Shown piece by piece: positions 41,350 through 45,221 of a DNA stretch of 45,221 nucleotides (positions are counted from its first letter, which is position 1; each line of letters opens with the position of its first letter). The stretch comes from Nautiliaceae bacterium. GTDB taxonomy: Bacteria; Campylobacterota; Campylobacteria; Campylobacterales; Nautiliaceae. The position numbers and the translations under genes are program-made. The notes beneath the pieces are model-generated. The model searched no databases and had not been told where the DNA came from. It saw only the letters and a list, made by a program, of their open reading frames with translations. The stretch covers positions 1 through 45,221 of the forward strand of contig JAMORJ010000024.1 of assembly GCA_027063595.1 (NCBI GenBank). Reading direction: 5' to 3'.

Positions 41350-42825
41350 ATGAGTAAAGAAAAATTGGAGTTATTTGTAAAAATAGCGGCAAGTATAGTA
41401 GCTTTAGCGGGTATTGTTTTGAGTGTTATGAATGCTCAATATTTGTATGGGGCATTGTTTTTAATACTTTTAATAGTTCCTTGGTTGAAGTTTAAAAAAG
41501 AAGAGAAAAAAGATGCATTAGATAAAATTAACGATGTAGTTCACAAACTTTACAAAGGGGAAATTCATCACAGAGTTATTCTTGACGATGATAAAACAAA
41601 AGAAGAGCAGATTGGTTGGAATATAAACGAAGCTTTAGATCAAATTGAAGATTTGCTAAGAGAGGCTCAGAATACGATTGTTGCAGTAAGCAATGGAGAA
41701 GATTATAGATATATTTTGCCAAGCGGTCTTCATGGAGAGTTTAGAAATGTAGCTGAAGAATTTCAAAAGGCGGCGGAATCTATTAAAATAGCTAAAAAGG
41801 TTGAGTTAATTGCAAATCTTGGAAAGAGATTTGTAGAGATAGATGGAGGAGTTCCAGCTAATCTTCAAAGAGTAGGAAATGAAATTTTTAAAATAGACGA
41901 ATCTTTTAAAGAAATTGCTACTAAAGTTAAAAAAACTTCGGATAATGCAAATGAAACTTATCAAATCATGCAAGAGACAAGAGCCGATTTTGATGAATTG
42001 TCTCAAAAAGTAAGCGAAACTTCTCAAGAAATAGAGCATATGGCAAGTCATATTAGTTCTATTTCTGATATAATAGAACTTATTAGAGATATTGCAGATC
42101 AAACGAATTTACTTGCTTTAAATGCTGCGATTGAAGCGGCAAGAGCTGGGGAACATGGAAGAGGATTTGCTGTTGTTGCAGATAACATTAGAGAACTTGC
42201 TGAAAAAACTCAAAAAGCTACGAATGAAATTGCAATTACCATTCAAACTCTTCAACAACAATTTATGATGGTAAGTGAAAATACTGAGAAAGTAGTCGAT
42301 ATTTCAAATAAATCTTATCAAACAATCGAAAGCTTTGAGAGACTTTTAAATGATTTACAGAAAAATTTAAACGACGTTACAATGATTTCAAATATTAATA
42401 CGCTAAAATTAATTTTTATTACTTTTAAAATTGCGCATATTGTCTACAAATCAAATGTTTATTCTTCAGTTACGAGAGAACATGTGGAAGATGAGCTTTT
42501 AGAAAAAACAGCCGAAAATTGTTTGCTTGGCAAATGGATGGAAATTGAAGGTATTAAAGAAATATTGGTTAAACTTGGAATTTATAAGAAGATGAAAGAA
42601 TATCATAAAAAAGTTCACGAAATTGGACAAGAAGTACTTATTAGAGTAAAAGAAGAGGGAGTTACAAGAGATAATCAAAATTGGTATTATGAAAAATTAA
42701 AAGAGCTTGAGAAATATGCTAACTTATTGTTTGAGACTTTTAACGTATTTCTTGAAGAAGTTTCTAAATCACCAGAATTGTTACAAAGAGTATTAAGCGA
42801 AAGTAAACAATTAACGAATAATTAA
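41350..42825 (+). CDS. Methyl-accepting chemotaxis protein with C-terminal CZB domain (CetA-like)
   Basis: 491 residues. Two short transmembrane helices (about 10-27 and 30-46) form a hairpin with no periplasmic domain. A HAMP-like region follows. The signalling hairpin tip is [20 protein letters not shown] and [20 protein letters not shown]. The C-terminal domain (about 355-470) fits a CZB zinc-binding module: H363, C391 in NCLLGKW, and H419 and H423 in YHKKVHEIG. It starts 3 bp after the PAS gene. Together they make a likely energy- or metal-taxis pair. The pentapeptide NWxxF is absent at the C-terminus. Confidence 0.88.
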   Translation: MSKEKLELFVKIAASIVALAGIVLSVMNAQYLYGALFLILLIVPWLKFKKEEKKDALDKINDVVHKLYKGEIHHRVILDDDKTKEEQIGWNINEALDQIEDLLREAQNTIVAVSNGEDYRYILPSGLHGEFRNVAEEFQKAAESIKIAKKVELIANLGKRFVEIDGGVPANLQRVGNEIFKIDESFKEIATKVKKTSDNANETYQIMQETRADFDELSQKVSETSQEIEHMASHISSISDIIELIRDIADQTNLLALNAAIEAARAGEHGRGFAVVADNIRELAEKTQKATNEIAITIQTLQQQFMMVSENTEKVVDISNKSYQTIESFERLLNDLQKNLNDVTMISNINTLKLIFITFKIAHIVYKSNVYSSVTREHVEDELLEKTAENCLLGKWMEIEGIKEILVKLGIYKKMKEYHKKVHEIGQEVLIRVKEEGVTRDNQNWYYEKLKELEKYANLLFETFNVFLEEVSKSPELLQRVLSESKQLTNN

Positions 42826-42833
42826 GGAGAGAT

Positions 42834-44135
42834 ATGTTAAGATTTGCCCCTTCTCCTACGGGAGATATGCATGTTGGAAATTTAAGAGTTGCTATTTTTA
42901 ATTATATAGTTTCAAGGCAAAGAGGAGAAAAGTTTTTAATTAGAATTGAAGATACAGATAAAGAAAGAAACATTGAAGGAAAAGATAAAGAAATTTTAGA
43001 TATTTTAAATCTTTTTGGAATAAAATACGATCAAGTCGTTTATCAATCAAGTAATTTTCATATTCATCAGCAGATGGCAAAAAAATTATTAGAAGAAAAG
43101 AAAGCGTTTGTTTGTTTTTGCGATGAGGAAGAACTTAAATTTCAAAGAGAAAAAGCGAAAATAGAAAAAAGGCCTTATAGATATTCCGGAAAATGCGAAA
43201 ATTTAACTAAAAGTGAAATTGAAAAATTAATGGCTAAAAAAAAGCCGTATGTAGTTAGGCTTAGGAAACCAAGCGAAAATATTAGGTTTAAAGACGAAAT
43301 TAAAGGAGAGTTTGATTTTTCTCCTTTTGAGGTAGATTCTTTTGTAATTTTAAGAAGCGATTTTACTCCTACTTACAATTTTGCTTGTGCGATTGATGAT
43401 ATGCTTTATGATATAAGTTTGGTAATTAGAGGAGAAGATCATTTAAGCAATACTCCAAAACAAATTCATGTTAGAAACGCCTTAGGATATAATAAAGAAA
43501 TAAAATACGCTCATCTTCCTATTATTTTAAACGAAGAAGGTAAAAAACTCTCAAAAAGAGAAAATCATGCATCCGTTAAATGGCTTTTAGAAGAAGGTTT
43601 TTTGCCAGATGCCATAGCTAATTATTTAATTTTACTTGGAAATTCTTTTGAAAAAGAAGTTTTTACAATAGATGAAGCAATTGAGTTTTTTGATTTGAAT
43701 AAAATTTCAAAAGCTCCTGCTAAATTTGATTTGGAAAAACTTAAGTTTTTAAATAAAGAGCATTTAAAAAGAATTCAAAATATCTCAAGTCTTCTTGGAT
43801 ATAATAAAATGTATGAGGATTTGCTAAAAATTTTTAGAGATGAGAGTGTAACTTTAAAAGAGATAAAGGAAAAATTTGATAAAGTTTTTAAAAAAGCCGA
43901 GGATAACGAATTTAAAGAAGAGAGAGAAATTTTAAAAAAAGAAATTTTAGAAAAAGAACTTGAAGAAAATTATGATGAATTTAAAAAAAGAATTATGAAA
44001 AATACTGGTTTAAAAGGTAAAAAATTATTTATGCCTCTTAGAGAACTTTTTATCAATCAAAAGCATGGAGCCGAAATTAAAGATTTGTATAAAGCAATGA
44101 AGCCTTATTTAAAAGAAGTAATTAAGAAAAGATAA
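42834..44135 (+). CDS. gltX: Glutamyl-tRNA synthetase, GltX2 type
   Basis: 433 residues. The class I HIGH motif is in FAPSPTGDMHVGNLRVAIFN, and the KMSKS equivalent is KKLSKRENHASVKWLLEEG. IRIEDTDKERNIEGKDKEIL and YNFACAIDDMLYDISLVIRG are typical GluRS parts. The short N-terminus and PTGDMHxGNLR resemble Helicobacter/Campylobacter GltX2, which charges tRNA-Gln with Glu for later amidation by GatCAB. Whether this copy does so depends on a second gltX elsewhere. It is preceded by GGAGAG and lies 8 bp after the chemoreceptor gene. Confidence 0.95.
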   Translation: MLRFAPSPTGDMHVGNLRVAIFNYIVSRQRGEKFLIRIEDTDKERNIEGKDKEILDILNLFGIKYDQVVYQSSNFHIHQQMAKKLLEEKKAFVCFCDEEELKFQREKAKIEKRPYRYSGKCENLTKSEIEKLMAKKKPYVVRLRKPSENIRFKDEIKGEFDFSPFEVDSFVILRSDFTPTYNFACAIDDMLYDISLVIRGEDHLSNTPKQIHVRNALGYNKEIKYAHLPIILNEEGKKLSKRENHASVKWLLEEGFLPDAIANYLILLGNSFEKEVFTIDEAIEFFDLNKISKAPAKFDLEKLKFLNKEHLKRIQNISSLLGYNKMYEDLLKIFRDESVTLKEIKEKFDKVFKKAEDNEFKEEREILKKEILEKELEENYDEFKKRIMKNTGLKGKKLFMPLRELFINQKHGAEIKDLYKAMKPYLKEVIKKR

Positions 44136-44144
44136 AGGATTTTA

Positions 44145-44423
44145 ATGAATGCGTTGATTGTTAGTATTTTACAATTTATTAATTTAATAATTGAACTTTA
44201 TGTATGGGTTGTGATTATAGCGGCTTTGATTACTTGGGTTCAGCCCAATCCTTATAATCCTATTGTAAGATTTTTATATTCAGTAACTGAACCTATTTAT
44301 GCTTTTATTAGAAGGTATATTCCTACTACTTTTGGAGGATTTGACATTGCTCCTATTATTTTAATCTTGGTTTTAAAGTTTATTCAAATTTTGATTAATA
44401 ATATTATTATTTCCTTATATTAA
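44145..44423 (+). CDS. YggT-family membrane protein
   Basis: 92 residues, with helices near residues 6-30 and 68-90, and the conserved centre VVIIAALITWVQPNPYNPIV and YSVTEPIYAFIRRYIPTTFG. YggT/Ycf19 proteins are linked to osmotic or cell-division functions in other bacteria, but the mechanism is unclear. Its TAA overlaps the next ATG (TAATG), and it starts 9 bp after gltX. Confidence 0.92.
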   Translation: MNALIVSILQFINLIIELYVWVVIIAALITWVQPNPYNPIVRFLYSVTEPIYAFIRRYIPTTFGGFDIAPIILILVLKFIQILINNIIISLY

Positions 44424-45221
44424 TGAAAAAGCTACTTCTTTTTTTGCCTCTTTTATTGTTTGCTGAGCTTAATTTATCTTCTCTTCTTGTAAAGCCAAAA
44501 AGTTATGTAAGGGATTTTTATTTAACTGAATTTATGAGAGAGACTAATAGTTCTTCTTTGGCGTTTAAGGCATATAACGCTCTTTATAAAAAGAAAATGA
44601 AACATCTTAAGATTTTATCTAAATTTAATTTTTTTAAAGATGCGTATGTGTGTATTAATCCGAGTATTAAAGATATTAGAAAAATAGATATTTCCTGTGT
44701 TTTGGATAATGGGCTTTGGCTTAGAAGCATTGCTAGATTAAGTAAGAAAGATTTAAAATATCTTTATGGTAATTTACCAGAGGGTAAAGAAAGAAAAGCG
44801 GTTTTTGCTTTTTTAAATAACGATTTTTCTAATGTATTTAAAGATAGGGATTTAGGTTATTATTTTGTAATTAATTATCCTTCAAAAAAAATAGATCAAA
44901 TAGTAAATAATTTTTCGATTTTTGAAGGAAAGTATTTTTATTTTTTTGTAAAAAATATTGTGTTAAATGATTTGCCTTTATTATCAATTTCTCTTTCTAA
45001 ACTCAATTATAAAAGATTTAACGATAAAATTAAGTGGTGGCTTTTTTTAAATGAAATGAAATTAAATCGTTCTAAAAAAGCTTTTGAAATTTTAAAAAGT
45101 ATCAGATATAAAACTTCAAAAGAGTATTTTTGGCTGTGGAAATTGAGCAAAAAAAGAAAATATTTGGATAAATTACTAAATAACAAAAGAATAAATTTTT
45201 ATACGCTATATGCGCATGAAG
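44423..45221 (+). CDS. slt: Soluble lytic murein transglycosylase, N-terminal part (partial)
   Basis: The frame is open from ATG 44423 to the window end (266 codons); the C-terminus and catalytic Glu domain lie outside. A signal peptide (MKKLLLFLPLLLFAELNL) is followed by superhelical domain sequence with KPKSYVRDFYLTEFMRE and INFYTLYAHE at the edge, typical of Slt70-like proteins of Campylobacterota. It would cleave peptidoglycan glycan strands in the periplasm. The start overlaps the YggT stop, so the two are probably coupled. Confidence 0.8.
   Translation, partial: MKKLLLFLPLLLFAELNLSSLLVKPKSYVRDFYLTEFMRETNSSSLAFKAYNALYKKKMKHLKILSKFNFFKDAYVCINPSIKDIRKIDISCVLDNGLWLRSIARLSKKDLKYLYGNLPEGKERKAVFAFLNNDFSNVFKDRDLGYYFVINYPSKKIDQIVNNFSIFEGKYFYFFVKNIVLNDLPLLSISLSKLNYKRFNDKIKWWLFLNEMKLNRSKKAFEILKSIRYKTSKEYFWLWKLSKKRKYLDKLLNNKRINFYTLYAHE

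Overview
The window is a compact, AT-rich bacterial chromosome segment. Short intergenic gaps, ATGA/TAATG start-stop overlaps, TATAAT -10 boxes mostly without a -35, Lys/Ile/Glu-rich proteins, a GltX2-type glutamyl-tRNA synthetase and thrS-infC without rpmI-rplT downstream all point to Campylobacterota, probably a thermophilic, vent-type member (Nautiliales such as Caminibacter, Nautilia or Lebetimonas). The placement is inference from gene content; no 16S gene is present.

Layout. 1-5110: end of dxs, a metallophosphoesterase, then a coupled phasin-like / ABC1 kinase / beta-propeller operon. 5103-9859: polA on the minus strand between two paralogous proteins that join an N-terminal WD40-like propeller to a C-terminal array of ~84-residue helical repeats. 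9818-15272: molybdenum-cofactor genes in two clusters (rhodanese, TSUP permease, a 48-aa membrane protein, moaC, mobA on the minus strand; moaA plus a sirtuin on the plus strand), with a secreted coiled-coil protein and a DUF455 ferritin-like protein. 15292-19491: a small secreted protein, a GGCT-like protein, an OmpR/histidine-kinase pair and a downstream run of small envelope genes (OB-like secreted protein, two tiny Cys-rich membrane proteins, a DUF4405 membrane protein, an internally duplicated soluble protein), then a Gln-rich microprotein. The promoters of the regulator and of the envelope run share GTTTAT-N5-GTTTAT-N10-TATACT, so the two-component system very likely controls itself and this operon.

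19575-28757: housekeeping genes (NUDIX, prfA, rpsT; glmM, lspA, tRNA-Val(GAC); thrS, infC; secreted YfdX; lepA), then an AI-2E-family permease. 29723-30603 is an ~880-bp stretch without an intact gene; it contains a broken DUF1232 remnant and other short fragments. 30604-31387: a MIP18/DUF59 Fe-S assembly protein and a minus-strand tRNA cluster (Lys-Glu-Val-Asp). 31468-37454: an eight-gene, mostly overlapping minus-strand operon mixing purine synthesis (purC, purS, purQ) with envelope functions (CtpA-type protease, M23 endopeptidase, SH3 protein, acyltransferase, fluoride channel). 37635-45221: clpB, a 4-TM HemJ/CopD-like protein, an Aer-like PAS protein with its chemoreceptor carrying a zinc-binding (CZB) tail, gltX2, a YggT protein and the start of a soluble lytic transglycosylase cut by the window end.

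The most promising candidates for something undescribed are the paired propeller plus 84-aa-repeat proteins, and the envelope operon under the tandem-site regulator with its two tiny Cys/Trp/Arg-rich proteins. No CRISPR array, insertion sequence or prophage was seen.
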